From positions 1 to 5,748 of the forward strand of contig JAVCCD010000131.1 in NCBI GenBank assembly GCA_030765665.1: a stretch of 5,748 bases of DNA, given 5' to 3'. This DNA is from Candidatus Tenebribacter mawsonii (GTDB taxonomy: Bacteria; Cloacimonadota; Cloacimonadia; Cloacimonadales; TCS61). Numbering within the stretch: the stretch's first letter is position 1; every line of letters begins with the position of its first letter. The notes below the pieces were generated by a model. The model saw only the letters and a list, made by a program, of their open reading frames with translations, was not told the origin of the DNA and made no database searches. Positions 5,398-5,748 of the stretch are shown here, one piece after another. Made by a program: the position numbers and the translations under genes.

Positions 5398-5748
5398 ATG
5401 AGAAGTAAAGTAATCATCCTAGCAATTATCTCAATAATGCTATTACCTATCGCAGCAAACGCAGTCTCTGAAGCAGCCGTAATATTTTTATTAATTGAAC
5501 CAAGTGCACGAACTGGTGGTATGGGTCAAGCTTATGTTGCCCAAACTGACGATGCATTTGCAGGATACTGGAATACAGGTGCAATGGCATTTAATAGAAA
5601 AAAACAATTTGGAAGCATGTTCTCAAATTGGTTTGGCACAATATTTAGTGATATGTATTATTTCCATCTAACAGGAAACACTTATATTGAAGATTTAGGA
5701 AATGTCGGATTGAACGCTACTTACATGACTTATGGTAAACAAGATCAA
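5398..5748 (+). CDS. PorV/PorQ-family (UPF0164-like) outer-membrane barrel protein, 5' part only
   Basis: The first 117 codons are present and the gene runs off the right edge with no stop. The start has a Sec signal peptide (MRSK, hydrophobic 5-18, cleavage predicted after the ANA motif at 20-22). After it comes the family's signature N-terminus: FLLIEPSARTGGMGQAYVA (30-48), TDDAFAGYWN (50-59) and then alternating beta-strand-like sequence, as in PorV/PorQ and FadL-like barrels. The usual YWNPAGL reads YWNTGAM here. In Bacteroidetes PorV carries type IX secretion cargo at the outer membrane. This broad family has many paralogs of unknown role in related phyla, so secretion function is only inferred. 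The gene follows tRNA-Leu by 84 bases, and I see no convincing promoter of its own. Confidence 0.78.
   Translation, partial: MRSKVIILAIISIMLLPIAANAVSEAAVIFLLIEPSARTGGMGQAYVAQTDDAFAGYWNTGAMAFNRKKQFGSMFSNWFGTIFSDMYYFHLTGNTYIEDLGNVGLNATYMTYGKQDQ

Overview
The window looks like a chromosomal segment from an AT-rich bacterium of the Fibrobacteres-Chlorobi-Bacteroidetes (FCB) group. A Cloacimonadota-like lineage is my best guess. The evidence is a secreted protein ending in a YPNPFNPSTT-type Por/type IX secretion sorting domain, the start of a PorV/PorQ-family outer-membrane protein, and short heptamer repeats. No species-level claim is possible from the sequence alone.

Layout: (1) 93-2966, minus strand: a 957-residue secreted M1-family metallopeptidase (gluzincin) with a signal peptide, an intact HEXXH-X18-E zinc site, a fibronectin type III module, an unassigned alpha/beta module and a C-terminal sorting domain. 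(2) 2967-3459: a 493-base divergent intergenic region with no gene. It holds a degenerate heptamer array, a GC-rich hairpin, a perfect 13-bp inverted repeat, a second imperfect inverted repeat around the groEL -35 box, and a CIRCE heat-shock operator. (3) 3460-5097, plus strand: groEL, complete, ended by a strong intrinsic terminator at 5121-5150. (4) 5227-5313, plus strand: tRNA-Leu(CAA) with an encoded CCA end and its own candidate promoter. (5) 5398 to the right edge, plus strand: the 5' part of a PorV/PorQ-family barrel protein.

The genes do not form one operon. groEL is a single-gene transcription unit under probable HrcA/CIRCE control, and no groES lies next to it. The peptidase and the PorV/PorQ-like protein both belong to the cell-surface/type IX secretion theme (cargo and barrel family), but they are separated and oppositely oriented.

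The most unusual material is in the groEL upstream region (stacked hairpins, with a possible loop-downstream pairing) and in the heptamer arrays. One heptamer array lies in frame in the peptidase just before its sorting domain, where a change in unit number would shift the reading frame. I see no CRISPR array, insertion sequence, phage gene or defence system. Most of the window is ordinary housekeeping and surface-protein sequence.
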